From: Streptomyces diastaticus subsp. diastaticus
GTDB lineage: Bacteria; Actinomycetota; Actinomycetes; Streptomycetales; Streptomycetaceae
NCBI RefSeq assembly: GCF_011170125.1
Contig: NZ_BLLN01000001.1
Location: 124,001-188,000 of the forward strand
Direction: 5' to 3'
Length of the DNA stretch: 64,000 nt
Position 1 is the first letter of the stretch. The number at the start of each line of letters is the position of its first letter. Below the pieces are notes generated by a model. That model ran no database searches. It was given only the letters and a program-made list of their open reading frames with translations, and was not told the DNA's origin. Of this stretch, positions 53,199-62,575 are shown in pieces. The position numbers and the translations under genes were made by a program.

Positions 53199-53241
53199 GC
53201 CGCCCGGCCCCGGACCACCGTCGGGTCCGGGGCCGGGCGGC
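53199..53241. terminator. Bidirectional terminator after the deacylase gene
   Basis: Perfect 18-bp stem (GCCGCCCGGCCCCGGACC and complement) with a 7-nt loop between convergent genes. Confidence 0.92.
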
Positions 53242-53250
53242 GGCCGCGCC

Positions 53251-54078
53251 TCAGTCCCGCTGCCAGAGCGCGGGCGCGGGCGGCGGCTCCCACCCCGCCG
53301 TCGCCCGGTGCGACTGCAGGCACCGGTAGCCGACCCCGTCGTAGGAGACCCGGTCCCCGGTGGTGTACGCGGTCCCGGCGGCCCAGGTGGTGGCCCCCGG
53401 CGGGTCGGTGGGGCCGGGGCCCGGGCCCTGCCCGACGGCGAGGACGAAGTCGAAGGTGGCCTCGCGGCCGCCGCCCGCGTCCCGGACGTTCATCAGCAGC
53501 GCCGCATCGAAGATCGCGTCGGTGCCGTTGCGGGGCTCGCCCGGGAAGTACAGCTGGGTGGTGAGGACCTGGCCGCCGGGCGGCTGGACCTTGACGTGCA
53601 GGTGGCGGGTGCGCCCCGGGTAGAGGCCGGGGACGATCGTGGTCAGCCGGAACTCCCCGGAGGCGGTGGTGAACTGGTGCCCGCGGAACCGGAAGCCGGT
53701 GTTGTCGTAGGCGCCGCCGTCGTCGGCCTGCCAGAAGTCGAGGAGGACGTCGGAGAGTGGCCGGCAGCCCCGGTCGAAGACGTAGCCGCTGACCGTCAGC
53801 GGGGTGCCGGGCGTCCCCGGCTCGACCAGGCTGGTCCGCCGAGGACTGTTCGGTCTGAAGTACGGGCCCTCCATCTGCTCGGGCGTGGGGTCGTCGCCGT
53901 CGTCGCAGGCGGGGGTGGGGACGAGCGGGGAGCCGTCCCCGGGGGTGTCGCGGGCCAGGGCCACCCCGCCGCCGGTCAGCAGCGGGAGGGCGCCGGCTCC
54001 GAGGGCGGCCCGCAGCAGGTTCTTGCGGCTGAGGCCGCGCGGCGCGGGCCGGCCGGCGTGTTCGGGTGAGGTGGGCAT
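53251..54078 (-). CDS. Secreted intradiol ring-cleavage dioxygenase with C-terminal chitin-binding (CBM5/12) module
   Basis: 275 aa. An export signal at the N-terminus (SRKNLLRAALGAGALPLL, Tat-like but Arg-Lys) precedes an intradiol dioxygenase domain with likely Fe(III) ligands Tyr124, Tyr153, His159 and His161 (GLYPGRTRHLH). After a Gly-Pro linker a CBM5/12 module spans about 232-272 (TWAAGTAYTTGDRVSYDGVGYRCLQ). Secreted carbohydrate-binding dioxygenases are known in biomass-degrading Streptomyces; they open catechols from lignin or cuticle. It has its own promoter region after a terminator. Confidence 0.88.
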   Translation of the reverse strand: MPTSPEHAGRPAPRGLSRKNLLRAALGAGALPLLTGGGVALARDTPGDGSPLVPTPACDDGDDPTPEQMEGPYFRPNSPRRTSLVEPGTPGTPLTVSGYVFDRGCRPLSDVLLDFWQADDGGAYDNTGFRFRGHQFTTASGEFRLTTIVPGLYPGRTRHLHVKVQPPGGQVLTTQLYFPGEPRNGTDAIFDAALLMNVRDAGGGREATFDFVLAVGQGPGPGPTDPPGATTWAAGTAYTTGDRVSYDGVGYRCLQSHRATAGWEPPPAPALWQRD

Positions 54079-54118
54079 GGGTCAACTCCATGAGTGGGGG
54101 GCGGGAGTCGGGGTGGGT

Positions 54119-54151
54119 GCACCGCCCGGCCCGGGCGAGGCCGGGCGGTGC
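54119..54151 (-). terminator. Terminator between protease and dioxygenase genes
   Basis: GCACCGCCCGGC / GCCGGGCGGTGC 12-bp stem in the 113-bp gap, so the two genes are probably separate transcripts. Confidence 0.8.
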
Positions 54152-54191
54152 GGCGGCGCGGGCTCAGGAGCCTGCGGAGCCCGCGCCGGGC

Positions 54192-55553
54192 TCAGACGCG
54201 CTGCCAGAGCGAGGGCGTGTTCGCCGGCTGCCAGCCCGGCTGCGCGGTGTGCGCCTGGAGGCAGCGGTAGGTGGCACCGCCGTAGGTGACGGTCGCGCCG
54301 ACGGCGTACGAGGTGCCGGCCGCCCAGGTGCCGCCGGGCTCGGTCGGCGGGTCGGTCGGGCCGGGGCCGCCGCCGTCGTCGCCGGTGACCAGGGTCAGGC
54401 CGTAGGCGGAGAGCGCCGGGTTGAGCGGCTGGAAGTAGGTGGTGCCGCCCTGCGAGCAGTTGCCGGAGCCGCCGGAGGTCATGCCCTGCGCCTGGTTGCC
54501 GGAGATGAACGAGCCGCCGGAGTTGCCCGGTTCGGCGCAGACGCTGGTGCGGGTCACCCCGGAGACGGTGCCCTGCGGGTAGGTGACGGAGGTGTTGAGC
54601 TGCTGCACGGTGCCGCACCGCCAGCCGGTGGTGGAACCCGAGCGGCAGACGGAGGCACCGACCAGTGCCTGGGTGGAGCCGGCCACGGTCACGTCGGCGT
54701 TGCCGTAGCCGTTGACCAGGTTGCGCGGCGTCCAGTTGGCGTTGGTGGCGACCCAGGCGTGGTCACGACCGGGGAAGGAGGAACCCTGGAAGGTGCCCTG
54801 GGCCTGCTGGTTGACACCGGTGGTGCTGGTCCCGACCGTGCCGCAGTGCCCGGCGGTGACGAACCCCGCCTGGCTCGCGCCCCGCTTCACCGGGAAGCCG
54901 ATGGAGCAGCGCCCCGACCCGTTCATGTAGTAGGCGTCGCCGCCCCGCAGGTCGGCGTAGGTGCGGGGCTCCTCACTCGCCCGCACCACCTTGACCAGGG
55001 CCCGGTCGACCCCGGCGGCGGCCGCGAACCGGTCGGCGGCGGCACGGTCGGTGGCCTGGAGGACGACGCGGCTCGCGGTGGTGTCGACGTACCAGAGAGG
55101 TACGCCTTCGGGGGCTCGCCGGCCGGCTGCGGCGTCCAGCCCCGCCTTGGCGGCCTCCAGCACCGCCAGCCCGTGATCGGCGCGTTCGGCCTTGGCCCCG
55201 GCAGCGGTGATGGTCCGCCGCTCGGCCGGGTCGGTCGTGGCCACGACCAGGGTGGCCCCGTCCCCGGTGACCCGTGCTCCGGCGAAGCTGGCGCCGAGCC
55301 GCTTCTTCAGCGTGGCGGCGATGTCCGTCGCGGCCGCCTCCCCGGCGATCCGCTGCCGCGCCTCGGCGGGGGTGAGGCCGAGGTCGCGCTCCATGGCGCG
55401 GAGCAGGGCGGCGTCCGGCGCGGACGCCGGGGTGGCCCGGGGTTCGGGGGCGGCGGTCGCGGAGCCGGTCAGCCCGGCGAGGGTGAGGGCGCCGACGGCG
55501 ACGACACCGGTACAGGCGGCCGTCACACGTCTGCGGAGAGGGATGTGCCGCAC
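54192..55553 (-). CDS. Streptogrisin C-like secreted serine protease with chitin-binding module
   Basis: 453 aa. Signal peptide (to about 34), a long propeptide (about 35-199, S1E prodomain), and a mature chymotrypsin-fold protease from about ADLRGGDAYY. The triad is His236 (TAGHCG), Asp264 (GRDHAWV) and Ser345 (PGNSGGS). A linker (GGGPGPTDPPTEPGG) leads to a CBM5/12 module (410-450). This layout is that of S. griseus protease C, which digests proteins embedded in chitin. GTG start with AAGGAG 6 nt upstream. Confidence 0.93.
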   Translation of the reverse strand: MRHIPLRRRVTAACTGVVAVGALTLAGLTGSATAAPEPRATPASAPDAALLRAMERDLGLTPAEARQRIAGEAAATDIAATLKKRLGASFAGARVTGDGATLVVATTDPAERRTITAAGAKAERADHGLAVLEAAKAGLDAAAGRRAPEGVPLWYVDTTASRVVLQATDRAAADRFAAAAGVDRALVKVVRASEEPRTYADLRGGDAYYMNGSGRCSIGFPVKRGASQAGFVTAGHCGTVGTSTTGVNQQAQGTFQGSSFPGRDHAWVATNANWTPRNLVNGYGNADVTVAGSTQALVGASVCRSGSTTGWRCGTVQQLNTSVTYPQGTVSGVTRTSVCAEPGNSGGSFISGNQAQGMTSGGSGNCSQGGTTYFQPLNPALSAYGLTLVTGDDGGGPGPTDPPTEPGGTWAAGTSYAVGATVTYGGATYRCLQAHTAQPGWQPANTPSLWQRV

Positions 55554-55643
55554 GGCAATCTCCTTGCTCTCAGGGGGAATTGGCGTCACCGTAGCGACGC
55601 CGCCACCCCGGCCAGGAGATCTCATCCACCCCGTTCCACGGTG

Positions 55644-56327
55644 TTATGCCCCGCGCCCGGGCGGGGTCCCTCCGGTTCCGGCGATGCCCCCGCCCCACCC
55701 GTCGGCGACGCCCAGTAGCGCCTTCGCCTCCGCCGGCGCCTTGGCGAGCGCCCCGGCGTCGTACGGCGGCCGGGGGTCGTACTCCAGCGCCAGTTGGTAC
55801 GCCTGGGCGTGGGCGGGGGAGGCGAGCCGGGCGGCCAGGGTGAGGGCGAGGTCGATCCCCGCGGAGACTCCGGCGCCAATGACGAGCCGGTCGCCGGGGT
55901 GCGTGACGACGCGCTCGGGGGTGTAGACCGCCCCGTACGACTGCAGTTCGCGGACGGCGCTCCAGTGGGTGGTGGCCACCTTGCCGGTCAGCAGGCCGGC
56001 GGCGCCGAGGAGCAGGGCGCCGGTGCAGACGGAGGCGGTCCACCGGGTGGTGGCGTGGACGGCGCCGATCCACTCCAGGAGGGCGGGGTCCGCCACACCC
56101 CGGCGGGCGCCGGGGCCGCCGGGCACGAGCAGCACGTCGGCGGCACGGACCTCGGCGCGGGCGTGGGTGGCGACGAGACCGAGGCCGCCCACGCCGTCGT
56201 GCACGGTCCGTCCCGCCCGCTCCCCGGCGAGGACGATCTCCGCGCCGGGCAGCATACGGAGGATCTCGTAGGGACCGACGAGGTCGAGGGCGGTGAAGCC
56301 GTCGAAGAGGGGAAGGACGATGCGCAC
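55644..56327 (-). CDS. DJ-1/PfpI family protein (GATase1-like)
   Basis: 227 aa. RIVLPLFDGFTALDLVGPYEIL, LLVPGGPGARRG and the nucleophile elbow ASVCTGALLLGAAGLLTGKVATTHW, with Cys followed by Thr-Gly as in isonitrile hydratase/AraC-linked DJ-1 relatives. There is no AraC DNA-binding domain. Enzymatic role (isonitrile hydratase, chaperone or glyoxalase type) cannot be decided. GTG start with GGAG 5 nt upstream. Confidence 0.87.
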   Translation of the reverse strand: MRIVLPLFDGFTALDLVGPYEILRMLPGAEIVLAGERAGRTVHDGVGGLGLVATHARAEVRAADVLLVPGGPGARRGVADPALLEWIGAVHATTRWTASVCTGALLLGAAGLLTGKVATTHWSAVRELQSYGAVYTPERVVTHPGDRLVIGAGVSAGIDLALTLAARLASPAHAQAYQLALEYDPRPPYDAGALAKAPAEAKALLGVADGWGGGIAGTGGTPPGRGA

Positions 56328-56715
56328 GCGTGCTCCGGTACGGGTCGGCGGACGCCCGGACAGGGCGCCGGGCCGCCTCATTCTCGGCAGGTGGCGAGCG
56401 GGCGGCGAGCGGGCGGCGAACGGGTTTCCCCGGAGCACCCGGACCCCCGATGCGGCGAACGTCACGTTTCCTTTTCCGGGCGCGTACCGGCCCCACCCGA
56501 CTAGGTGCACCCGCCATCGGATCGCAAGCGGAAGCGCACCCCCGGCTGAGGGAACGATGGCCCACCGCCCGTCCCGGCAGGGAATGGGTCGGCCCGGGCG
56601 ATTCGCGGCCCACGACACCCCCACCCCGCAAACGGTGCGTACCGGCACCTTCCAGACGTATCGCGTGGCCCACATCATGGAGCGGACCGGGAAACGCGGT
56701 CGTAAGCTCACGGAC
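56328..56715. other. Intergenic with leaderless-type promoter for the aminotransferase
   Basis: 388 bp divergent spacer. TAAGCT (56703-56708) ends 7 nt before the aminotransferase ATG with no Shine-Dalgarno, so a leaderless transcript is likely. Nothing else is recognised. Confidence 0.45.
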
Positions 56716-57927
56716 ATGCAGGTGATCCAGTCCACGAAACTCGCCAACGTCTGTTACGAGATCCGGGGTCCGGTGCTGGAGGAGGCGATGCGGCTGGAGG
56801 CAGCCGGCCACCGCATCCTCAAGCTCAACACGGGCAACCCGGCGGCGTTCGGTTTCGAGTGCCCGCCCGAGATCCTGGAGGACATCCTCCGCAACGTCGG
56901 CTCCGCCCACGGGTACGGCGACGCGAAGGGGCTGCTCGCGGCACGCCGCGCGGTGATGATGCACTACCAGACGCTGGGCGTGGAGACCGACGTCGAGCAC
57001 GTCTTCATGGGCAACGGCGTCTCCGAGCTGATCACCATGGCGATGCAGGGCCTCCTCGACGACGGCGACGAGGTCCTCGTCCCGGCCCCCGACTACCCGC
57101 TGTGGACCGCCTCGGTCTCCCTGGCGGGCGGCACGGCGGTGCACTACCGGTGCGACGAGGAGTCCGACTGGATGCCCGACCTGGCCGACGTGGAGCGGAA
57201 GATCACCGACCGCACCAAGGCGCTGGTCATCATCAACCCGAACAACCCGACGGGCGCCGTCTACAGCGACGAGATGCTGCGATCCCTCACCGACATCGCC
57301 CGCCGCCACAACCTGCTGGTCTGCTCCGACGAGATCTACGACAAGATCCTCTACGACGGGGCCACCCACACCCCGACCGCCGCCTTCGCGCCCGACCTGC
57401 TGACGCTGACCTTCAACGGCATGTCGAAGGCGTACCGCGTGGCCGGCTACCGCTCCGGCTGGATGGCGATCTCGGGCCCGAAGGCACACGCCCAGTCGTA
57501 CATCGAGGGGCTGAACATCCTCGCCAACATGCGACTCTGCGCCAACATGCCGGCCCAGCACGGCGTGGTCGCGGCGCTCACCGGGCGGCAGACCATCCAG
57601 GAACTGGTACTGCCGGGCGGCCGGCTGGTGGAGCAGCGCGATGCCGCGTACGACCTGCTGACCCAGATCCCCGGCGTCACCTGCGTGAAGCCGAAGGGCG
57701 CGCTCTACCTCTTCCCGCGCCTGGACCCGAAGGTCCACAAGATCAAGGACGACCGGCAGATGATCCTCGACCTGCTCCGCCGGGAGCGGATCATGTGCGT
57801 GCAGGGGACCGGGTTCAACTGGCCGGAACCCGACCACTTCCGCATCGTGACCCTGCCGGCGGCGGAGGACCTCAAGGAGGCCGTGACCCGCATCGGCCAC
57901 TTCCTCGACGGGTACAGCCAGCCCTGA
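56716..57927 (+). CDS. PLP-dependent aminotransferase (AlaA-like alanine transaminase)
   Basis: 403 aa, fold type I. Motifs: LKLNTGNPAAFGFECPPEI, HGYGDAKGLLAARRAV, VPAPDYPLWTASVSLAGG, IINPNNPTGAVYS, CSDEIYDKILYDG and the PLP lysine in TFNGMSKAYRVAGYRSGW. N-terminal STKLANVCYEIRGPVLEEA is characteristic of the AlaA group, which interconverts pyruvate/glutamate and alanine/2-oxoglutarate. Monocistronic with a strong terminator. Confidence 0.93.
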   Translation: MQVIQSTKLANVCYEIRGPVLEEAMRLEAAGHRILKLNTGNPAAFGFECPPEILEDILRNVGSAHGYGDAKGLLAARRAVMMHYQTLGVETDVEHVFMGNGVSELITMAMQGLLDDGDEVLVPAPDYPLWTASVSLAGGTAVHYRCDEESDWMPDLADVERKITDRTKALVIINPNNPTGAVYSDEMLRSLTDIARRHNLLVCSDEIYDKILYDGATHTPTAAFAPDLLTLTFNGMSKAYRVAGYRSGWMAISGPKAHAQSYIEGLNILANMRLCANMPAQHGVVAALTGRQTIQELVLPGGRLVEQRDAAYDLLTQIPGVTCVKPKGALYLFPRLDPKVHKIKDDRQMILDLLRRERIMCVQGTGFNWPEPDHFRIVTLPAAEDLKEAVTRIGHFLDGYSQP

Positions 57928-57968
57928 CGCCCCGGGAGCCGCCGTCCGGCACCCCCTGCCGTCACTCC

Positions 57969-58001
57969 AGGACAAGGAGCCCGCCTCGGGCTCCTTGTCC
58001 T
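57969..58001 (+). terminator. Intrinsic terminator of the aminotransferase gene
   Basis: 15-bp stem AGGACAAGGAGCCCG / CGGGCTCCTTGTCCT, loop of 3, followed by TGTTTT. Confidence 0.93.
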
Positions 58002-58055
58002 GTTTTCAGCCACGGAGCGTGCCGACGCCGACACCCCTCCGGACCGATGCCAACT

Positions 58056-58078
58056 TTAGACTGAATCCAATGTAGGAT
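58056..58078 (+). promoter_or_regulatory. Promoter/operator of the small hypothetical gene
   Basis: TTAGA-CTGAA-TCCAA (58056-58070) is a 5-5-5 dyad with one mismatch, resembling Fur-family sites, in an unusually AT-rich patch. TAGGAT (58073-58078) directly after it is a good -10. Fur-type control is inference. Confidence 0.4.
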
Positions 58079-58110
58079 GGTGCTCAAGCAAGAAGCTGGA
58101 GGCCGTCCCC

Positions 58111-58524
58111 ATGTACGAACCGATCCGCACCCCGTCGGCGCACACCCTCCCGGACGACGCCGACTTCCCGCACCGCAGCCGCGAGGAGGAGCTGGACATC
58201 CAGCTCGCGGGGCACCTCTCCGCCCTGCTCGCCGTCACCGACGAACTGCGCGGCCTGCGCCCCGATCCGGCACTGGACGAGGCCGCCGAACAACTTTCCG
58301 GCGCCGTCGCCCGGCTGCGGCAGGGCGCCCCGCCGGTGCGCTCCGCGGTGGCCACCGCCATCCACGAGCCGCGGCTCGCCGCCCTCCACCAGCGCGCCCA
58401 CGCTCTCGCGGGCCGGGCCCTGGTCGTCGCCGCCTCGCGCGCCGACACCGCGGCGGCCATCCTCGCCGCCCGCCGGATGGACGCCCACGAGGCCGGCCGC
58501 CGGGAGTACGCGACCGCCGCCTGA
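58111..58524 (+). CDS. Hypothetical all-helical protein
   Basis: 137 aa, Ala/Arg/Leu-rich and mostly helical, with no TM or signal. Acidic N-terminal part (PDDADFPHRSREEELDIQLAGHL) followed by two long helices (about 45-75 and 80-130). No family was recognised. RBS GGAGG lies 8 nt before the ATG, and a promoter with a possible Fur-like dyad is directly upstream. It is monocistronic and convergent with the PEPCK gene. Confidence 0.7.
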   Translation: MYEPIRTPSAHTLPDDADFPHRSREEELDIQLAGHLSALLAVTDELRGLRPDPALDEAAEQLSGAVARLRQGAPPVRSAVATAIHEPRLAALHQRAHALAGRALVVAASRADTAAAILAARRMDAHEAGRREYATAA

Positions 58525-58559
58525 CCGGACCGCGCGCCGCGCCGGTCGGGGCACGGGAA

Positions 58560-58601
58560 AAGGGCCGGTCCCCGCACGCCGTTGTGCGGGGACCGGCCCT
58601 T
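58560..58601. terminator. Strong bidirectional terminator
   Basis: Perfect 18-bp stem (AAGGGCCGGTCCCCGCAC and complement) with a 6-nt loop. A second hairpin GTACCCGGG/CCCGGGTAC at 58606-58630 follows and may help end PEPCK transcripts. Confidence 0.9.
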
Positions 58602-58749
58602 CCGCGTACCCGGGCTGGACCCCCGGGTACCCGGTCGGTGCGTGCGGCACGGACGCCTCGGGTGCTCGTACACCCTCGGCCTCCGCGCAGTACGCGGGTA
58701 CGCCCGCCGCGTGGGCGCTCGTGACACGCCACGCGGCAGGCGAGCTTGG

Positions 58750-60570
58750 TCAGCCCAGGCGCTCGACCAGCGCGCGGTGCTCGTCCCACAGCTCCTTCGG
58801 CGTGTGGTCGCCGAAGGTGTTGAAGTGCTCGGGGACCAGCGCGGCCTCCTCACGCCAGGCGCCCTTGTCGACGGTGAGCAGGAAGTCGAGGTCGGCGTCG
58901 GTGATGTCCAGGCCCTCGGTGTCCAGCGACTCCTTGGTGGGCAGCACGCCGATCGGCGTCTCGACACCCTCGGCGGTGCCGTCCAGGCGCTCCACGATCC
59001 ACTTCAGGACGCGGCTGTTCTCACCGAAGCCGGGCCAGACGAACTTGCCCGCGTCGTCCTTGCGGAACCAGTTGACGTAGTAGATCTTCGGCAGCTTGGC
59101 CTGGTCCTTGTCGGCCCCCACCTTGACCCAGTGGGCCATGTAGTCGCCCATGTTGTAGCCGCAGAAGGGCAGCATCGCGAAGGGGTCGCGGCGCAGCTCG
59201 CCGACCTTGCCCTCGGCGGCGGCGGTCTTCTCCGAGGCCACGTTGGCGCCGAGGAAGACGCCGTGGTTCCAGCTCAGCGACTCGGTGACCAGCGGCACGG
59301 CGGTGGCGCGGCGGCCGCCGAAGAGGATCGCCGAGATCGGCACGCCCTTCGGGTCCTCCCACTCCGGCGCGATGATCGGGCACTGGCCGGCCGGGACGGT
59401 GAAGCGGGCGTTGGGGTGGGCGGCCGGGGTGCTGGACTCGGGGGTCCAGTCGTTGCCCTTCCAGTCGGTGAGGTGGGCCGGCGGCTCCTCGGTCATGCCC
59501 TCCCACCAGACGTCGCCGTCGTCGGTGAGCGCGACGTTGGTGAAGACGGAGTTGCCCCACATGGTCTTCATGGCGTTGGCGTTGGTGTGTTCGCCGGTGC
59601 CGGGCGCGACGCCGAAGAACCCGGCCTCCGGGTTGATCGCGTGGAGGCGGCCGTCCTCGCCGAAGCGCATCCAGGCGATGTCGTCGCCGATGGTCTCCAC
59701 GGTCCACCCGGAGATGGTCGGCTCCAGCATGGCGAGGTTGGTCTTGCCGCAGGCCGAGGGGAAGGCGGCGGCGACGTACTTGGCCTCGCCGCGCGGCGGG
59801 GTCAGCTTGAGGATCAGCATGTGCTCGGCGAGCCAGCCCTCGTCGCGGGCCATCACTGAGGCGATGCGCAGGGCGTAGCACTTCTTGCCGAGCAGGGCGT
59901 TGCCGCCGTAGCCGGAGCCGTAGGACCAGATCTCGCGGTCCTCGGGGAAGTGCGAGATGTACTTGGTGGTGTTGCACGGCCACGGGACGTCCTGCTCGCC
60001 CTCGGCGAGCGGTGCGCCGAGGGTGTGGACGGCCTTGACGAAGAAACCGTCGGAGCCCAGCTCGTCGAGGACCTGCTGCCCCATGCGGGTCATGGTGCGC
60101 ATGGCGACGGCGACGTAGGCGGAGTCGGTGATCTCGACGCCGATCGCGGAGAGCGGCGAGCCGACCGGGCCCATGCAGAACGGCACCACGTACATCGTGC
60201 GGCCGCGCATGGAGCCGCGGAAGATGCCCTGCTCACCGGCGAAGATCTCCCGCATCTCGGCGGGGTCCTTCCAGTGGTTGGTCGGGCCCGCGTCCTCCTC
60301 CTTGGCGGAGCAGATGAAGGTGCGGTCCTCGACGCGGGCGACGTCCGAGGGGTCGGAGGCGGCGTAGTAGGAGTTGGGGCGCTTGATCGGGTCCAGTTTG
60401 GTGAAGGTGCCCTTGGCGACGAGCCCCTCGGCGAGGCGCTCGTACTCGGCCTCCGAACCGTCGCACCAGACCACCTGGTCCGGCTGCGTCAGTTCGGCGA
60501 TCTCGTCCACCCAGGCGACGAGTTCCTGGTGGTTGGTGGGGGCAGGGGGAGCCGCGATGTCGCGCGCCAC
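58750..60570 (-). CDS. pckG: Phosphoenolpyruvate carboxykinase (GTP)
   Basis: 606 aa, the usual length of the GTP-dependent enzyme. Motifs: the P-loop with reactive Cys, [25 protein letters not shown] (metal site); [37 protein letters not shown]-like [12 protein letters not shown]. It converts oxaloacetate plus GTP to PEP in gluconeogenesis. GTG start (VARDIAAP) with AGGAG 5 nt upstream. Confidence 0.97.
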   Translation of the reverse strand: MARDIAAPPAPTNHQELVAWVDEIAELTQPDQVVWCDGSEAEYERLAEGLVAKGTFTKLDPIKRPNSYYAASDPSDVARVEDRTFICSAKEEDAGPTNHWKDPAEMREIFAGEQGIFRGSMRGRTMYVVPFCMGPVGSPLSAIGVEITDSAYVAVAMRTMTRMGQQVLDELGSDGFFVKAVHTLGAPLAEGEQDVPWPCNTTKYISHFPEDREIWSYGSGYGGNALLGKKCYALRIASVMARDEGWLAEHMLILKLTPPRGEAKYVAAAFPSACGKTNLAMLEPTISGWTVETIGDDIAWMRFGEDGRLHAINPEAGFFGVAPGTGEHTNANAMKTMWGNSVFTNVALTDDGDVWWEGMTEEPPAHLTDWKGNDWTPESSTPAAHPNARFTVPAGQCPIIAPEWEDPKGVPISAILFGGRRATAVPLVTESLSWNHGVFLGANVASEKTAAAEGKVGELRRDPFAMLPFCGYNMGDYMAHWVKVGADKDQAKLPKIYYVNWFRKDDAGKFVWPGFGENSRVLKWIVERLDGTAEGVETPIGVLPTKESLDTEGLDITDADLDFLLTVDKGAWREEAALVPEHFNTFGDHTPKELWDEHRALVERLG

Positions 60571-60831
60571 GATCGCTCCTAAATGAGGGTGTGAGAGGTG
60601 AGTGCCCCGTGGGGGCCGCGACCCGGACGCTTCGTAGCCGCTCATCCGGTGCCGACCGCACTCATTTGATCATCCGCCCCTCGCGCCCATCTGTCCAGGG
60701 GGGCGCCCACGTGAGCATCGCCACGTATCGGACACGCGCCTCGACTGCGGCGAAGTGTCCGAGAGCCGCCCCGGACGCCCGTACGCGACCTCGGAGGGGA
60801 GCCGCTGATTCCGTACCTACGGGCCCGTAGC

Positions 60832-60837
60832 TACGAT
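60832..60837 (+). promoter_or_regulatory. Candidate -10 (TACGAT) of leaderless hemolysin III gene
   Basis: TACGAT ends exactly 7 nt before the ATG at 60845 and there is no Shine-Dalgarno. The -35 region (TTCCGT) is weak. Confidence 0.45.
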
Positions 60838-60844
60838 GCGGAAC

Positions 60845-61561
60845 ATGACTCAGCCCGCCTCCGACGCGACGACCTCCCCGTCTAAGGGCTCGACCGCCGT
60901 CAAAATCGCGGCCGAGATCCCCGCCATCGTCAAACCCAAGCTCCGCGGCTGGCTGCACGCCGGAATGTTCCCGGCGGTCGTCATCGCGGGGCTGGCCCTG
61001 ACCGCGTTCACCGGTTCCACGCGCGGCCGCATAGCCTGCGCGATCTACGCCCTCAGCGCCTGCCTGCTCTTCGGCGTCAGCGCCCTGTACCACCGGGGCA
61101 CCTGGGGGACGCGCGGCGAGGCGGTCCTGCGCCGCCTCGACCACGCCAACATCTTCCTGATCATCGCGGGCACGTACACGCCCCTGACGATGCTGCTGCT
61201 CCCCGAGGCCGAGGGGCGGTGGCTGCTGTGGGGCATCTGGGCCGCGGCACTGGCCGGGATACTCTTCCGCGTCTTCTGGGTCGGCGCGCCCCGCTGGCTC
61301 TACACGCCCTGCTACATCGCCATGGGCTGGGCCGCCGTCTTCTTCCTCCCGGACTTCATGCGCGCGGGCGGCGTCGCCGTCCTCGTGCTCATCGTGATCG
61401 GCGGCCTCCTCTACAGCGTCGGCGGCGTCATCTACGGCCTCAAGCGCCCCAACCCCTCCCCTCGTTACTTCGGATTCCACGAGGTGTTCCACTCCCTGAC
61501 CCTCGCGGCCTTCGCCGTGCACTACATCGGGATCTCGCTGGTGGCCTACCAGCACGGCTGA
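60845..61561 (+). CDS. Hemolysin III family (PAQR/TrhA) membrane protein
   Basis: 238 aa, seven TM helices. PAQR zinc-site motifs: SALYHRGTW (Ser/His), RRLDHANIFLIIAGTYTPLT (Asp and His) and FHEVFHSLTLAAFAVHY (two His). Related proteins act as membrane hydrolases or modulate membrane fluidity. The ATG at 60845 is preferred over 60836 because of the promoter spacing. Confidence 0.9.
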   Translation: MTQPASDATTSPSKGSTAVKIAAEIPAIVKPKLRGWLHAGMFPAVVIAGLALTAFTGSTRGRIACAIYALSACLLFGVSALYHRGTWGTRGEAVLRRLDHANIFLIIAGTYTPLTMLLLPEAEGRWLLWGIWAAALAGILFRVFWVGAPRWLYTPCYIAMGWAAVFFLPDFMRAGGVAVLVLIVIGGLLYSVGGVIYGLKRPNPSPRYFGFHEVFHSLTLAAFAVHYIGISLVAYQHG

Positions 61562-61781
61562 GAGAGCCGCGGCCGGGCACGGGCGAGAGCGACGAGCGGT
61601 TCACGACCCCGTCCGGCGCGGACGCCGGCACCGGCCGTGACGAAAACTCCGGCGCCGGCGACGGGGCCGACCAGGGGCGGCGGGCGCAAGGCCCGCCGCC
61701 CCTCACTCATGAGCACCGGGCCCGGGCACCCGCGGGCCTCCCAGCCCCCGGAGCGCCCTCGTGCCCGAACGCCCCGGACAC

Positions 61782-62156
61782 TCATCCCGAGTCGCCGGGC
61801 ACCGCTCCGTCGTCGCGCAGCGACAGCCCGGCCGGGCGGCCCCGCGCGACCTGGCGCTCCGTCCGCGCCGCCGCCTGCTCGGACCGGACCAGCGCCCGCA
61901 CCGCCTGCCGGGCCTCACGCCGCTCGACCGCGGTGACCCGCCCCGGCCGACGGCGCCCGACGGCCGCCGGTCTCGACGCCGAGGCCACCACCACGGCGAG
62001 CCCGGCCACCACCAGCAGCACGACACCGAGCACCCCGGCGGCCCCCAGCAGCGCGTACCCCGCGACGCAGGAGGCCGCCGCCAGCAGGGCGAACACCTCG
62101 GCCCGCCGCCCGCGCCGCTCGGCCGGCGTCCTCTTCGCATCCGCGTACATCCGCAT
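61782..62156 (-). CDS. Small hypothetical membrane protein
   Basis: 124 aa. Basic N-terminus (MRMYADAKRTPAERRGRRAE), a two-helix membrane hairpin (VFALLAAASCVAGYALLGAAG and VLGVVLLVVAGLAVVVA) and a basic helical tail (RVTAVERREARQAVRALVRSEQAA). No family recognised. GGAGGAGAGGGG lies directly before the ATG at 62156; the second ATG (62150) has the better spacing. Confidence 0.65.
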   Translation of the reverse strand: MRMYADAKRTPAERRGRRAEVFALLAAASCVAGYALLGAAGVLGVVLLVVAGLAVVVASASRPAAVGRRRPGRVTAVERREARQAVRALVRSEQAAARTERQVARGRPAGLSLRDDGAVPGDSG

Positions 62157-62187
62157 CCCCTCTCCTCCCCGGCCGGCCGAGCCGCCC

Positions 62188-62214
62188 GAAGTAACTGAAC
62201 GTAGGCACTACTTC
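62188..62214 (-). promoter_or_regulatory. Promoter and dyad of the small membrane protein gene
   Basis: Inverted repeat GAAGTA (62188-62193) / TACTTC (62209-62214) around a minus-strand -10 candidate TACGTT (62198-62203). The least GC-rich segment of the area. The rest of 62215-62575 shows no gene. Confidence 0.4.
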
Positions 62215-62575
62215 ATCCGAGAGTGACACATGGCGCCGACAAACGGCGCCGCATCCTCTGCCCCGGAATCGCGGAACGCCCTCCGCTTCCACGCTCAGCA
62301 CCAACCACTCCCCTGCTCGCTCCGGCGTCCCCACCCCTTCACCCGGGATTCCGCTTACTTCTCCGTCCACACCCCGGACGGCCGGTTCCCCCGAGCCCCA
62401 CCCGGTGCGGCCGTCCCTCCCGCCTCCCCCGTCCCGGCCCCCACGCCCGTCCGGCCGGCCGCCGCCCTCGCACCGGCCACCGCCGCCTTCGCGGGACGGC
62501 CACCCGGGTCACAGGTAGGGGCACAGGACCGGAAAGCGACCCCCGGGCCGTCCGGGCACGTGCCATCCTGGCCGG

